A DNA stretch of 64,000 bases, from the NCBI RefSeq assembly GCF_000708675.1, contig NZ_JELR01000001.1, positions 124,001 through 188,000 of the forward strand, in the 5' to 3' direction. Source of the DNA: Microbulbifer sp. HZ11 (lineage in GTDB: Bacteria; Pseudomonadota; Gammaproteobacteria; Pseudomonadales; Cellvibrionaceae). Of this stretch, positions 8,727 through 18,587 are shown piece by piece (position 1 is the first letter of the stretch; the number at the start of each line of letters is the position of its first letter). The notes beneath the pieces are model-generated. The model worked only from the letters and a program-made list of their open reading frames with translations, was not told the DNA's origin and searched no databases. The position numbers and the translations under genes are program-made.

Positions 8727-10995
8727 GGGATATCTTCACTTGTTGCAACAGATGCTCCAGCCGTGCAGAGAGATTGGCAACGGTGGGCAGTTCCTGAAGC
8801 CGGATATGACCCACATCACCGGGTTTCAGATCGGTGTAGGCTTTGTAGATGTTGCTGATATTCTGCACGTAATGCACGGGTTCCGCACCGCGCACATAGC
8901 CGTAGCGGGCTTTTTTGAAATAGCGCGGCTCGGAAAGCTTGAGCATCGCTTTTTCCACGTTATCGAACCACACGTTTGGATCCAATCCCAGTTCTTCCGC
9001 CAGCCGCTGGGCGTCGTACAGGTGGCCAATTCCGGCGTTGTAGGATGCCAGTGAGAACCAGAGTTTGTTTTCCAGTGTCAGGTCCTCGTCAAATCGATCG
9101 CGTACCCAGTTGAGATATTTGACACCGGCCTCGATCCCGCGCTTGGGTTCGAAAAGCGGGTGAGGATAACCGACCTCATCAGCGGTGCGCGGCATTACCT
9201 GCAGTAGTCCCTGAGCGCCCACCGGTGATTCTGCCTTGGGGTTAAAACTGCTTTCCTGCCACATCTGCGCAACGATAAGGCGCCAATCGAACTCGTGCTT
9301 GCGTGCCGAGCGCTTCACCAGTTTGTCGAAGGGGGAGAGATCCCCGTCCGGGGTCAGGCTTTCCAATAGTTTGGCGGTTGCGGTGCGGTCAGGCTCGAAA
9401 TACGTTTTGATTTTTTTGGCGTAACTCTCGCTTTTCACATAATCGGACAGAAACGCATCCAGTTTTTTCAGCAGCGCGTGGCTCTTTTTCTCTACCATCC
9501 AGCCCTGCGGTAGCGGATCGCTGACCAGCGGGCCTGCGGACAACGTATCGCGGAGCATGGACTGTATTTTGGCGGCGTGCGCATCGACGATGGTCACATC
9601 CGCCTCACCATTGGCCACCATATTCATGATGGATTCATAGCTGATTTCCGGTGGGGTGAATTCGATCTTCAGTTTGATGCCGCGTTTCTGCAGCGTTTTT
9701 GCGGTTTCGACAAAGGCGGTTGTCGGGCGCAGTGTGAGGGTGCGCCCGTTGAGATCATCAAGGGTCTTGATCTCCGGTTTGGCGTTGTTGCTGAGAATCT
9801 GCTGAGCGGTTTCGAAGTAGGGTGTGGTGAAGGCTACACCCTGCGCCTTGCGCTCAGGCGTGATGGTCATGGACGCACCGGCGAAGTCACCACGGCCTTT
9901 TTTCAGCCATTCAATCAGGGACTCCTCGGGCGGGACGGCGATCAATTGCAGCTCGAGGTCGTGCTTTTTCGCAAAAGCCTTGGCGAGATCGTAGTCGAAG
10001 CCCATCAGTTCGCCTTTCCACATAAAGTAACTGGTAGGACCGTTGTAAGTAAGAAAGCGGATAATATCCGATTTCTTGATGGCTTCCCAATCCGCGGTGC
10101 GTTCGACCGGGGCCTTGATCAGTTTTTTTGTGAGAAAATTATTGATGCGAAGACGCAATTCAGAGGAGTCTTTGCGCATGGCCCATACAATATCCTGATC
10201 ACCGCTGACCATAGCGCCAGCTTTCAGGTCGTCTCGATACGACAGAAATCCCTCGACGATATTGCTGTCCAGGATCATAACCGCATTTTTTCTTGCCTTC
10301 ATTTTATCGAACACGCGGTCGAGGGGTTCACCGACCTGTAAAACCAGGGTTTCCAGTTTGGCATCGGGGATCTTGTCCACCAGTTGTTTGGCGGTATCCA
10401 TGTAAGTGCTATCGGCGAGCGCGATAATCGTGATGCCTTTTAATGCCTCCACTGAACTGATATTCGGGCCATCTTTTCCGGTGATCAGCTGTTGCCGAAC
10501 GCGGTAGATATTTTCACTGAGATCGTAACGTTCTTCACGCTCGTCTGTCCGGGTGAGGTTGGCGGCGACCACATCGGCACGGCCATCATTCAGCATCTGT
10601 AGCGCCTCTTCCGGGGTTGTAGCGGTCACCCAGTAAGGCTCCAGACCAAGTCGTTTGGCCAGATCTGCAGAGAGATCAAAGTACAGTTGTGTGACGATGG
10701 TGGCGCGGGGCAGCATGGTGTCGAAACCTGTAACGAGATTTACAAAGCGTATGGAACCGCGTTTCTCCAGGGCATCCAGGTCACCTTTCTCGATATAGTT
10801 TTCAAACGGGCCTTTGTGAAACTTGCGCTCTGTGGGTGGTTGTTTTTCCGGTTGGCTCTCTGATTTGGCGTCTACCTGAGAATCTGCCTGGGGATCTGTC
10901 GGGTCCTTATGACAGCCGCTCACCGCCACTGCACACAGCAGAGTCAGGTGCAGGAGGTAGGTGTAGAAGCTTGTAGTGTGGGGTTGCATTCGCAT
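8488..10995 (-). CDS. MltF-like lipoprotein lytic transglycosylase with two SBP domains
   Basis: The 835-residue frame starts with a lipoprotein signal (lipobox VSGC, lipidated C28). Two consecutive family-3 solute-binding domains follow (about 77-295 and 310-535), then a goose-lysozyme-like SLT domain (about 557-700) with catalytic E581 in QESSFNP and the GLLQVMP and SLASYNAGIGH motifs. It would cleave peptidoglycan to 1,6-anhydro-muropeptides at the outer membrane. E. coli MltF has one such binding domain and about 518 residues, so the duplicated sensor is notable. The last 79 codons or so are antisense to the quinone oxidoreductase gene and look non-homologous, so the true or ancestral end may be near 8730. 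The start could also be ATG 10989. Confidence 0.88.
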   Translation of the reverse strand: MRMQPHTTSFYTYLLHLTLLCAVAVSGCHKDPTDPQADSQVDAKSESQPEKQPPTERKFHKGPFENYIEKGDLDALEKRGSIRFVNLVTGFDTMLPRATIVTQLYFDLSADLAKRLGLEPYWVTATTPEEALQMLNDGRADVVAANLTRTDEREERYDLSENIYRVRQQLITGKDGPNISSVEALKGITIIALADSTYMDTAKQLVDKIPDAKLETLVLQVGEPLDRVFDKMKARKNAVMILDSNIVEGFLSYRDDLKAGAMVSGDQDIVWAMRKDSSELRLRINNFLTKKLIKAPVERTADWEAIKKSDIIRFLTYNGPTSYFMWKGELMGFDYDLAKAFAKKHDLELQLIAVPPEESLIEWLKKGRGDFAGASMTITPERKAQGVAFTTPYFETAQQILSNNAKPEIKTLDDLNGRTLTLRPTTAFVETAKTLQKRGIKLKIEFTPPEISYESIMNMVANGEADVTIVDAHAAKIQSMLRDTLSAGPLVSDPLPQGWMVEKKSHALLKKLDAFLSDYVKSESYAKKIKTYFEPDRTATAKLLESLTPDGDLSPFDKLVKRSARKHEFDWRLIVAQMWQESSFNPKAESPVGAQGLLQVMPRTADEVGYPHPLFEPKRGIEAGVKYLNWVRDRFDEDLTLENKLWFSLASYNAGIGHLYDAQRLAEELGLDPNVWFDNVEKAMLKLSEPRYFKKARYGYVRGAEPVHYVQNISNIYKAYTDLKPGDVGHIRLQELPTVANLSARLEHLLQQVKISLNSPALSCQYSHQIPFSGGHRLPIAADMWPSHVDGSCQRQSAATHAAPGPGRLLPSPRAAGGAGLNRSASGASASLVAY

Positions 10996-11114
10996 GGGCA
11001 GCTCCGCAATTCCAGAATCGCATAGCCCGCAATGCTAATGTCCCGACAGCGGAAATGGTGTTTCCAATCTGCCGGGCAGTAGGAGGTGATAAAAGAAATA
11101 GGAGAAAGTCACTG

Positions 11115-12470
11115 TTACTCGACCCGTGCGGCGATTTGTCCACGGCTCAGTTTCGCGGTGATCTTCTGCCCTGACTTTACATCGTCTGGCTGTCGAATGA
11201 CCCGTTGGTTTTCATCAAGCAGAATGGCATAGCCGCGATCGAGCACCGCCAGGGGGCTGACACTGTTCAGCAACTGGCCGGTATAGGCTGCCTGCTCCTT
11301 CTTGTGTTGTAGCAGTGCCTCTACCGATTTGTGCAGGCGTTGGGTCTGATGGGCCAGCTGGCTGTGCGCAACCGCAATTCTCTGGCGGGGGTGTACCTGA
11401 TTCAGGGCGCGTTCCAACTGTGTCAGTCGCTGGGCATGAGACTGGGAGCGGGTGCGCACCGCGGCCTTCAGGCGCATTTCCAGGTGGTCCAATCGCTGCG
11501 CGTGATTTTGCAGCTGCTCCCTGGGGTGGCGGATACGATTACTTACCAGCTGGATTTGCTGCCGCTGATGGCGCAGCTGAATTTCCATGGCGCGGGTCAA
11601 GCGCCAGCGATACCCCTCGACTTCCTCACACAGTGCGGCTGCATTGGCGCTGGCGATCTCTGCCGCCGCGGACGGTGTCGGTGCGCGTACATCCGCTACC
11701 AGGTCGGCAATGGTGGTATCCGTTTCGTGTCCCACCGCGGAAATTGTTGGAATCGGACACGCCGCCAGTGCGCGTGCCACGATCTCTTCGTTAAAGGACC
11801 ACAGGTCCTCCAGTGACCCTCCGCCGCGACCCACGATCAACAGGTCGTGGCGCTGCAGCCGTCCGGCCATGTGAATGGCGTCAGCGATCTGCTGGGCCGA
11901 CCCTTGACCCTGTACCGACACGGGAATGAGTTCTATCTTCGCGGCCGGGTAGCGCCGCCCCAATACTTGGATCATGTCCCGCACAGCGGCACCGGTGGGA
12001 GAGGTAATGATGCCGATGGTGGCGGGCAGGTAGGGCAGGGGTTTCTTGCGCTCGAGATCGAACAGTCCATCGGCCTGCAATTTCGCCTTCAGCATCTCCA
12101 GCTGGCGCATCAGGGCCCCGAAGCCCGCTTCTTCCAGGTGTTCGATGATCAGCTGGAATTCGCCGCGCCCCTCGTACAGGCTCACCCGTGCCCGCGCCAG
12201 GACCTCGCGACCGTTACCGGGCTGGAAGCGCACGCTGCGGTTGCGCCCACGGAACATGGCACAGCGCACCTGGGCGCGGGCGTCTTTGAGGGTGAAGTAC
12301 CAGTGTCCGGAGCTGGGGGCGGCAAAGTTGGAAATCTCGCCTCCGACCCATAACAGCGGCACATTTCCCTCTAACAGCTGTTTCACTTCCCGATTCAGTT
12401 CGCTGACGGTCATGACCGGACGGCCGTCGGTGGGGAGTGGATTGGGTGTGCCGGGGGGAGTATTTAGCAT
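11115..12470 (-). CDS. xseA: Exodeoxyribonuclease VII large subunit
   Basis: XseA is the catalytic subunit of ExoVII, which degrades single-stranded DNA to acid-soluble oligonucleotides in both directions; the small subunit XseB is not in this window. The 451-residue protein shows the N-terminal OB-fold (LLWVGGEISNF ... GHWYFTLKD), the catalytic domain (GIITSPTGAAVRD, DLLIVGRGGGSLEDLWSFNEE, SAVGHETD), and a long charged, glutamine-rich coiled-coil arm before the C-terminal VLDRGYAIL segment. Start ATG 12470 is the first methionine before conserved sequence. It is divergent from guaB with about 160 bp between. Confidence 0.97.
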   Translation of the reverse strand: MLNTPPGTPNPLPTDGRPVMTVSELNREVKQLLEGNVPLLWVGGEISNFAAPSSGHWYFTLKDARAQVRCAMFRGRNRSVRFQPGNGREVLARARVSLYEGRGEFQLIIEHLEEAGFGALMRQLEMLKAKLQADGLFDLERKKPLPYLPATIGIITSPTGAAVRDMIQVLGRRYPAAKIELIPVSVQGQGSAQQIADAIHMAGRLQRHDLLIVGRGGGSLEDLWSFNEEIVARALAACPIPTISAVGHETDTTIADLVADVRAPTPSAAAEIASANAAALCEEVEGYRWRLTRAMEIQLRHQRQQIQLVSNRIRHPREQLQNHAQRLDHLEMRLKAAVRTRSQSHAQRLTQLERALNQVHPRQRIAVAHSQLAHQTQRLHKSVEALLQHKKEQAAYTGQLLNSVSPLAVLDRGYAILLDENQRVIRQPDDVKSGQKITAKLSRGQIAARVE

Positions 12471-12560
12471 TTACGTCTCAACTGGGCTGGCTTGGGCGGG
12501 CAATATTGCAAGGATGAGGGTTCACGTAAAGAGTTTTGCCATTCCTGTAGAAATAGGCTT

Positions 12561-12588
12561 TTGTTTCGGGGCGGGTTGCGGCTATAAT
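12561..12588 (+). promoter_or_regulatory. Probable sigma-70 promoter of guaB
   Basis: TTGTTT (12561-12566), a 16-bp spacer and a consensus TATAAT (12583-12588) lie 42 bp upstream of the guaB ATG. No PurR-like operator was recognised. Confidence 0.6.
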
Positions 12589-12630
12589 CGCGCCGATACC
12601 CAATCCCGCTCCCTAGAGGTTTGAGTGTCC

Positions 12631-14115
12631 ATGTCTGAATCTCTGCGTATTGCACGCGAAGCCCTCACTTTTGACGACGTCCTCCTTGTGCCCGGTTATT
12701 CCGAGGTCACGGCCAAAGACGTTTCCCTGAAGACAAAACTGTCTCGCAATATCACCCTGAATATTCCGCTGGTGTCCGCCGCGATGGATACCGTGACCGA
12801 ATCGCGCCTGGCCATTGCCCTGGCTCAGGAAGGCGGTATCGGCATCATCCACAAGAGCATGTCTATTGAAGAGCAGGCGCTTGCGGTACGCGCGGTCAAG
12901 AAATTCGAAGCGGGTGTTGTAAAAGACCCGATTACCATCGAATCGGACGCTACCGTACGCGAGCTGATCGCGCTCACGGGCCACCACAACATTTCCGGTG
13001 TACCGGTGATGGAGAAGGGTGACCTGGTCGGCATCGTTACCAGCCGTGACGTGCGTTTCCAGACCAACCTGGATATTCCTGTTGCCAAGATCATGACGCC
13101 GAAAGAGCGTCTGGTAACCTGTGACGAAGGCGCCTCCCCCCAGGAAGTGCGTGAGTTGCTGCACAAGCACCGTATCGAGAAAGTGCTTGTCGTCAATGAC
13201 AAGTTCGAGCTGCGCGGCCTGATCACCGTCAAGGATTACAACAAGGCAGAGCAGTACCCCAACTCCTGTAAGGACGCCGATGGCCGACTGCGTGTCGGTG
13301 CTTCCGTCGGTACTAGTCCGGACACCGACGACCGCGTTGCCGCGCTGGTTGAGGCCGGCGTCGACGTGCTGGTAGTGGATACTGCTCACGGTCATAGCAA
13401 GAATGTGATCGAGCGAGTGCGCCGAATCAAGGAAATGCACCCGCAGGTCGACGTGATCGGAGGCAACATTGCCACTGGTGAGGCGGCCACCGCGCTGATG
13501 GAAGCGGGTGCTGACGCAGTAAAAGTCGGTATCGGTCCCGGCTCTATCTGTACTACCCGTATCGTGACCGGTATCGGTGTACCGCAGATTTCCGCGATCG
13601 CGGAAGTGGCCAAGGCGCTGGAAGGTACCGGTGTGCCGCTGATTGCCGATGGCGGTATTCGCTTCTCCGGTGATATTTCCAAAGCCATCGTTGCGGGTGC
13701 CTACTCGGTAATGATGGGCTCCATGCTGGCGGGCACCGAAGAAGCCCCCGGCGAAGTCGAGCTGTATCAGGGCCGAACCTACAAGTCCTATCGTGGCATG
13801 GGTTCTCTGGGCGCCATGTCCCGTACCCAGGGCTCCTCCGACCGTTACTTCCAGGACGCCAGTAAGGGCGCCGAGAAACTGGTGCCGGAAGGTATCGAGG
13901 GTCGCGTGCCGTACAAAGGCCCGATCTCAGCCATTGTTCACCAGATGATGGGTGGCCTGCGTTCAGCCATGGGCTATACCGGCAGCGTCGACATGGAAAC
14001 CATGCGTACCAAGCCTCAGTTTGTGCGTGTTACCGCCGCTGGCATGGGCGAGTCTCACGTTCACGACGTGCAGATCACCAAGGAAGCGCCGAACTACCCG
14101 GTGGGTGGTCGTTAA
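12631..14115 (+). CDS. guaB: Inosine-5'-monophosphate dehydrogenase
   Basis: GuaB oxidises IMP to XMP with NAD+, the committed step of GMP synthesis. The 494-residue protein has the split TIM barrel ([20 protein letters not shown]-like [10 protein letters not shown]), two CBS domains inserted after about residue 90 (MTPKERLVT... RGLITVKD), the active-site cysteine loop GPGSICTTR, and the flap [11 protein letters not shown] 12631 is preferred over GTG 12625 because AGAGGT at 12615-12620 is spaced 10 nt from it. guaA follows after 139 bp, with a strong hairpin between the two. Confidence 0.98.
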   Translation: MSESLRIAREALTFDDVLLVPGYSEVTAKDVSLKTKLSRNITLNIPLVSAAMDTVTESRLAIALAQEGGIGIIHKSMSIEEQALAVRAVKKFEAGVVKDPITIESDATVRELIALTGHHNISGVPVMEKGDLVGIVTSRDVRFQTNLDIPVAKIMTPKERLVTCDEGASPQEVRELLHKHRIEKVLVVNDKFELRGLITVKDYNKAEQYPNSCKDADGRLRVGASVGTSPDTDDRVAALVEAGVDVLVVDTAHGHSKNVIERVRRIKEMHPQVDVIGGNIATGEAATALMEAGADAVKVGIGPGSICTTRIVTGIGVPQISAIAEVAKALEGTGVPLIADGGIRFSGDISKAIVAGAYSVMMGSMLAGTEEAPGEVELYQGRTYKSYRGMGSLGAMSRTQGSSDRYFQDASKGAEKLVPEGIEGRVPYKGPISAIVHQMMGGLRSAMGYTGSVDMETMRTKPQFVRVTAAGMGESHVHDVQITKEAPNYPVGGR

Positions 14116-14200
14116 TTTTCATTTGCGTAACGTTCCATTCGCGAATCAAAGCCGCGCAGAATGTTTTCCGAAAAATAGAAGTGCACTATTAAAGTGAACC

Positions 14201-14228
14201 GCAAACGGACCTCTCAGGGTCCGTTTGC
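14201..14228 (+). terminator. Strong intercistronic hairpin between guaB and guaA
   Basis: GCAAACGGACC (14201-14211), loop TCTCAG, GGTCCGTTTGC (14218-14228): a perfect 11-bp stem followed only by CGTTTATT. It could be a weak terminator that lowers guaA relative to guaB, or a 3'-end stabiliser. Confidence 0.55.
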
Positions 14229-14254
14229 CGTTTATTAACCCCTACGAGTAAGCC

Positions 14255-15832
14255 ATGAGCCAAGACATTCATTCCAGCCGAATCCTGATCCTCGACTTCG
14301 GCTCCCAGTACACCCAGCTGATTGCCCGTCGCGTGCGTGAGCTGGGTGTATTCTCCGAAATCCGTGCGTTCGACATGAGCGACGAAGAGATCCGCGAGTA
14401 CAACCCCCAAGGTATTATTCTCGCCGGTGGCCCGGAATCTGTACCGGAAGCCGGCTCCCCGCGCGCGCCGCAGGCGGTGTTTGATCTGGGCGTGCCGGTA
14501 CTGGGTATCTGTTACGGCATGCAGACCATGGCACACCAGCTGGGCGGCGCTGTAGAGGGCAGTAACGTGCGTGAATTTGGCTACGCGCAGGTGAAAGTGG
14601 AAGGTGAATCCGCACTGCTGCACGACATCAAGGATCACCTGGATGACGCCGGCAATGCACTGCTGGACGTGTGGATGAGCCACGGTGACAAAGTGGTGAA
14701 AATGCCAGAAGGCTTCGAGTTGATGGCTTCCACCCCGTCCTGCCCGATTGCCGGTATGTACAACGCGGAAAAGAATTTCTTCGGTGTACAGTTCCACCCG
14801 GAAGTGACCCATACCCTGCAGGGCACTCGTATCTACGAACATTTTGTCATTCAGCTGTGTGGCTGTGAGAAGTTGTGGACACCGGAAAATATTATCGAAG
14901 ATTCCATTGCCAAGGTGCGTGCACAGGTGGGGGATCAGAAAGTCCTGTTGGGCCTGTCCGGTGGTGTCGACAGTTCCGTGGTAGCCGCGCTGTTGCACAA
15001 GGCCATCGGTGATCAGCTGACCTGTGTGTTCGTTGACAACGGCCTGTTGCGCAAGAACGAAGGCGATCAGGTCATGCAGATGTTTGCCGACAATATGGGT
15101 GTACGGGTGATCCGCGCTGACGCAGAGGAGGAGTTCCTGTCCCGTCTCGCTGGGGTGGATGAGCCGGAAGCCAAGCGCAAGATTATCGGTAATACCTTTA
15201 TCGAGATCTTCGACCAGGAAGCGACCAAACTGAAGGATGTGAAGTTCCTGGCCCAGGGCACTATCTATCCGGACGTGATCGAGTCCGCTGCGGCAAAAAC
15301 CGGCAAGGCCCACGTGATCAAGTCCCACCACAATGTGGGCGGGCTGCCGGAGGATATGGCGTTTGAACTGGTGGAACCGTTGCGCGAACTGTTCAAGGAC
15401 GAAGTGCGCAAGATCGGCCTCGAGCTGGGTCTGCCCTATGACATGGTTTACCGTCACCCCTTCCCGGGCCCGGGTCTGGGCGTGCGCATTCTCGGGGAAG
15501 TGAAAAAAGAGTACGCGGATATCCTGCGCGAAGCGGACGCCATCTTTATCGAAGAGCTGCACAACGCGGACTGGTACCACAAGACCAGTCAGGCGTTCGT
15601 GGTGTTCCTGCCGGTGAAATCCGTGGGTGTTGTCGGCGACGGCCGTCGCTACGAGTACGTAGTGGCGCTGCGTGCCGTGGAAACTGTGGACTTTATGACC
15701 GCGCGCTGGGCACATCTCCCCTACGAATTGATTGAGAAGGTTTCCAACCGCATCATCAATGAGATCGAGCACATTTCGCGGGTGGCTTACGACGTCTCCA
15801 GTAAGCCACCGGCTACGATTGAGTGGGAATAA
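14255..15832 (+). CDS. guaA: GMP synthase (glutamine-hydrolysing)
   Basis: GuaA converts XMP to GMP using ATP and glutamine. The 525-residue protein contains the class I amidotransferase domain (nucleophile C86 in GICYGMQ, and the downstream FHPEVTHT segment), the ATP pyrophosphatase P-loop GLSGGVDSS (about 231-239), and the dimerisation domain ending PPATIEWE. It lies downstream of guaB as in most gammaproteobacteria and ends before a strong bidirectional terminator. Confidence 0.98.
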   Translation: MSQDIHSSRILILDFGSQYTQLIARRVRELGVFSEIRAFDMSDEEIREYNPQGIILAGGPESVPEAGSPRAPQAVFDLGVPVLGICYGMQTMAHQLGGAVEGSNVREFGYAQVKVEGESALLHDIKDHLDDAGNALLDVWMSHGDKVVKMPEGFELMASTPSCPIAGMYNAEKNFFGVQFHPEVTHTLQGTRIYEHFVIQLCGCEKLWTPENIIEDSIAKVRAQVGDQKVLLGLSGGVDSSVVAALLHKAIGDQLTCVFVDNGLLRKNEGDQVMQMFADNMGVRVIRADAEEEFLSRLAGVDEPEAKRKIIGNTFIEIFDQEATKLKDVKFLAQGTIYPDVIESAAAKTGKAHVIKSHHNVGGLPEDMAFELVEPLRELFKDEVRKIGLELGLPYDMVYRHPFPGPGLGVRILGEVKKEYADILREADAIFIEELHNADWYHKTSQAFVVFLPVKSVGVVGDGRRYEYVVALRAVETVDFMTARWAHLPYELIEKVSNRIINEIEHISRVAYDVSSKPPATIEWE

Positions 15833-15875
15833 GTACTCATTTGGTAGCTGCTGTTCCTAACCAGCAAGAAATGAC

Positions 15876-15905
15876 AAAAAAGCCCATGTTTTCATGGGCT
15901 TTTTT
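15876..15905. terminator. Bidirectional terminator between guaA and the MFS operon
   Basis: AAAAAAGCCCATG (15876-15888), loop TTTT, CATGGGCTTTTTT (15893-15905). The A and T tracts on both sides allow it to serve convergent guaA (+) and the MFS gene (-). Confidence 0.92.
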
Positions 15906-15958
15906 GTGTTTAAAGCGCGTGGTTTCCAGCAGTGATTGGCAGGGTAAAGCTTGGTGAT

Positions 15959-17182
15959 TTACCTCTCCGGAGGCAGATGAAAGGAGGTGCCGCAGACATC
16001 TATGCCGGGTTTTTGTCGACCCAGCCTGCGCATTGCCCAGAGCCCGAACACTGGCCCCGGAAGTAACCACCAGGTTACCCAAACCCCTTGCCATTGCCAC
16101 AGTGCTGTAGTTACTGCAATGGACGGGATAGTCAAAGCAAAGCCCACGGTATTTAACATGGCCAGGGTTGAACCGATTCGCTCTCTCGGAGCTGTTTCCG
16201 CGGCCAGAGCCGACAGCTGAGGAGAATCCGCAATTGCAGTGAGCCCCCAGATGGCGAGTAAAACGAGGACCGTTATGGGTGGCAAAAACGCAAGAAATGG
16301 ATACGCCATACAGACTAGCCCGGAGGACGCCAGGGCCAGGCGCGCCACTGGCAGGCTTCCTACGTGTCGGCTCAGTACCCCGCCGCCCACACAGCCCAGC
16401 AGCCCAATTGCAATGATGGCGAATGACAATAACGGAATTGAGGAATCCGGCGCGTTGAGACGGAGCATCTCGCGTGTCACCAAAAATGGGACAAGTGTCC
16501 AGAACGCATAAAGCTCCCAGCTGTGCCCAAAGTAGCCAATGGCAACGGCGCGGAAACGCCTTTCCCGGAAAGCGGCAAACCCTTCTCGCAGCTGTGCTTT
16601 GCCACTCGATGGCGGTAAGTGCGGACCATCACCCAGAGCGAAAATAGCCGCTCCGCCAAGTAATGCTAATCCGGAAGCACCCAGAAGTGTCCATTCCCAG
16701 GGGAGTCCCAATGTCGCGCCGCGCAGTAAATGGGGCAGGGCAGTGCCTAACGTTAGCATTCCAACGAGCCAGGCCATCGCGGCCCCCACATATTTAGGCG
16801 TCCAGCTGATCACCAACTTCATACCCAGGGGGTAGATCCCCGCCAGGCTTAGACCTGTGAGAAACCGGAGGAGCAGATCAAATGGCTGATAAGCCGCCAC
16901 CAGCGCAAAGCCGGCATTCGCCAGGGCACCTGCCAGACACGAAATCGCGAATATGCGGCTGGCAGGCAATCGATCTGCTAGGCCGGTAGTGGCAATTGCG
17001 AGCGTGCCGGTAATAAAACCGGCCTGCACAGCCAGGGTCAGCCACCCAAGATCAGCTTCGGTTAATCCTATATCGTGAATCAGGGCCAGGCCCGCGCCAT
17101 TTACGGAGAACCAAAGTGAGGTACCACATAGTTGGGCGAACACAATAAGGAATAGCGGGAAACGCTGAATCAAGTTTGGCAC
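15959..17182 (-). CDS. MFS transporter
   Basis: The 407-residue protein has about 12 hydrophobic segments, an MFS motif-A-like loop after TM2 (GLADRLPASRIF) and the repeated half at about 215-395. It is probably an inner-membrane exporter or importer driven by proton motive force. The start is a GTG at 17182 with GAGG just upstream. It is the last gene of the marR-flavoprotein-MFS operon (89-bp gap to the flavoprotein), so its substrate is likely the compound sensed by the MarR protein or the product of the flavoenzyme. Substrate cannot be assigned from sequence. Confidence 0.85.
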   Translation of the reverse strand: MPNLIQRFPLFLIVFAQLCGTSLWFSVNGAGLALIHDIGLTEADLGWLTLAVQAGFITGTLAIATTGLADRLPASRIFAISCLAGALANAGFALVAAYQPFDLLLRFLTGLSLAGIYPLGMKLVISWTPKYVGAAMAWLVGMLTLGTALPHLLRGATLGLPWEWTLLGASGLALLGGAAIFALGDGPHLPPSSGKAQLREGFAAFRERRFRAVAIGYFGHSWELYAFWTLVPFLVTREMLRLNAPDSSIPLLSFAIIAIGLLGCVGGGVLSRHVGSLPVARLALASSGLVCMAYPFLAFLPPITVLVLLAIWGLTAIADSPQLSALAAETAPRERIGSTLAMLNTVGFALTIPSIAVTTALWQWQGVWVTWWLLPGPVFGLWAMRRLGRQKPGIDVCGTSFHLPPER

Positions 17183-17271
17183 TGCACCTCACCATATTTA
17201 AAGTGACAGATAGGGTGTCCTCTGGTTGAAATTGTGGGCCACGGTACAACTTCAAGCAGAGGGCTGGGTTC

Positions 17272-18534
17272 TTATTGTGAGCAAGCTCCGTTAACCGCCA
17301 AGGCATCACAAGGAGTGGTGCGTTTGGCAGCAGGGAGGTGATTGTCTTTTGGATTCGCCAGGGCGGTTGTTACTGACTTCACTTGCCGGTAGCCAGTTTT
17401 CAGTAGAAACGTTGGTGCGCGCCCGTAGCTTTTGATTCCCACAATATAAAGACCGGACTCAGGGTGTGAAAGCTCAGCAGAGCCATGTTCCGGGACCGAA
17501 CCACACGTATGTAAGGTTGGGTCAATAAGCGGGCCCAGGCCCGCCGGGCTTTCTGTGGCCGGGTCAAGCGAGGTGCGCAACTCAGACAATAGAGCAAGAT
17601 CCGGCCTAAACCCGGTTGCGGCAATGAGCTGATCCACCGGCGGCAGTTGCCCAGAACGGCTTTGTACGAATAATTTGCCGTTTTCAGTTCTAATATTTTC
17701 GATTGCTAGATCGGTAAATACCTCGATTCTTCCCTCGGTAAGTAACTTTTGAATGTAGATTTCCAGTCGCCGACGCTCTTGCAGCTCGTCATTTTCAGGT
17801 GAGCGTACGATATTTGTTACTGAAGAGCCACGTACTCCCCACAGGATTCGCATGCCCTCAGATTGATCTGAAAGTTTGACTAAGTCCTGTAGGGCGTTGA
17901 ATGCCGAATGGCCGCCGCCGACCACAAGTACGGATCTGCCTGCGAACCGTTCACTGGCGGCGCCCAAAATATCAGGTACTCCATAGGTAATCTGTTGGGA
18001 AGCCGCAAGCTCTCCAATTGCTGGAATACCATGAGCACCAAGCCAGTTGGGGGTCTGATACGTACCGGACGCGTCGATTACTGCCTGAACAATAATGTCG
18101 CCTTCGCCTTCGGTGTTGGAGGTGCGTATTACGAAGGGCGCGAGAGGCCGTTCTGCATTTCGGAGAATATCGTGATATTGACGGCTTACAGCTTCAACGC
18201 GGGTATTCAAATGCAGGTGGGGAGCAATCGCTTCATGGGACGCTAGAGGAAGTACGTAGCGCTCCAGTAGCTGTCGTCCGGTGGGAAACTCTGTCGGGGC
18301 TGGCGCGGCCCAGTCCGTATTCTCAAGAAGAGACATTGCAACAGGGTCCATATTGTATGACCAGGGTGAAAACATACGCACATGGCCCCAGTTCGCTAGG
18401 TTTGCGCCAGCGCGATTGCCTGACTCAAAAATAATGGGGGTGAGACCGACATCAATCAGGTTCGCTGCAGCACTCAAACCAATAGGGCCCGCACCAATGA
18501 CTGCAACCGGTAAGTCTTTTGCGTTAGATGTCAT
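17272..18534 (-). CDS. FAD/NAD(P)-dependent flavoprotein, FMO/ArsO-like
   Basis: The 420-residue protein has an N-terminal FAD Rossmann motif GAGPIGLSAA (14-23), a WGHVRMFSPW segment after the first domain, a second Rossmann motif VLVVGGGHSAFNAL for NADPH, and a C-terminal ATGFRPD motif, as in flavin-containing monooxygenases and thioredoxin-reductase-like flavoproteins. It resembles flavoproteins sometimes found in arsenic-resistance loci (ArsO-like), by memory only; no ars genes are present. ATG 18534 is preferred because GGAGA lies about 8 nt upstream and an operator sits 20-34 nt upstream. It is cotranscribed with the MFS gene and probably controlled by the adjacent MarR regulator. Confidence 0.82.
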   Translation of the reverse strand: MTSNAKDLPVAVIGAGPIGLSAAANLIDVGLTPIIFESGNRAGANLANWGHVRMFSPWSYNMDPVAMSLLENTDWAAPAPTEFPTGRQLLERYVLPLASHEAIAPHLHLNTRVEAVSRQYHDILRNAERPLAPFVIRTSNTEGEGDIIVQAVIDASGTYQTPNWLGAHGIPAIGELAASQQITYGVPDILGAASERFAGRSVLVVGGGHSAFNALQDLVKLSDQSEGMRILWGVRGSSVTNIVRSPENDELQERRRLEIYIQKLLTEGRIEVFTDLAIENIRTENGKLFVQSRSGQLPPVDQLIAATGFRPDLALLSELRTSLDPATESPAGLGPLIDPTLHTCGSVPEHGSAELSHPESGLYIVGIKSYGRAPTFLLKTGYRQVKSVTTALANPKDNHLPAAKRTTPCDALAVNGACSQ

Positions 18535-18553
18535 GCATATATCTCCAGTAAAG

Positions 18554-18568
18554 GTTGGTAGTAACAAC
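18554..18568. promoter_or_regulatory. Probable MarR-family operator upstream of the flavoprotein
   Basis: GTTGGTAGTAACAAC is a 7-1-7 dyad with one mismatch. It matches the perfect dyad upstream of marR (19053-19067) at 14 of 15 positions and lies at almost the same distance from its start codon (20 nt against 19). Confidence 0.7.
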
Positions 18569-18587
18569 AATGTGGTTAAAAAAAGGC

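Noticed and set aside
12613..13440. A 275-codon minus-strand frame over guaB.
   Set aside because: It is a shadow of guaB codons and has no recognisable protein features.
14189..15772. A 527-codon open frame on the minus strand.
   Set aside because: It is antisense to guaA. The codon bias of guaA leaves the opposite strand open; no ribosome site or recognisable domain was seen.
17272..18534. Flavoprotein as part of an arsenic-resistance operon.
   Set aside because: It resembles ArsO-like flavoproteins only by general pattern; no arsR, arsB, arsC or arsH gene is present. I kept a neutral name.
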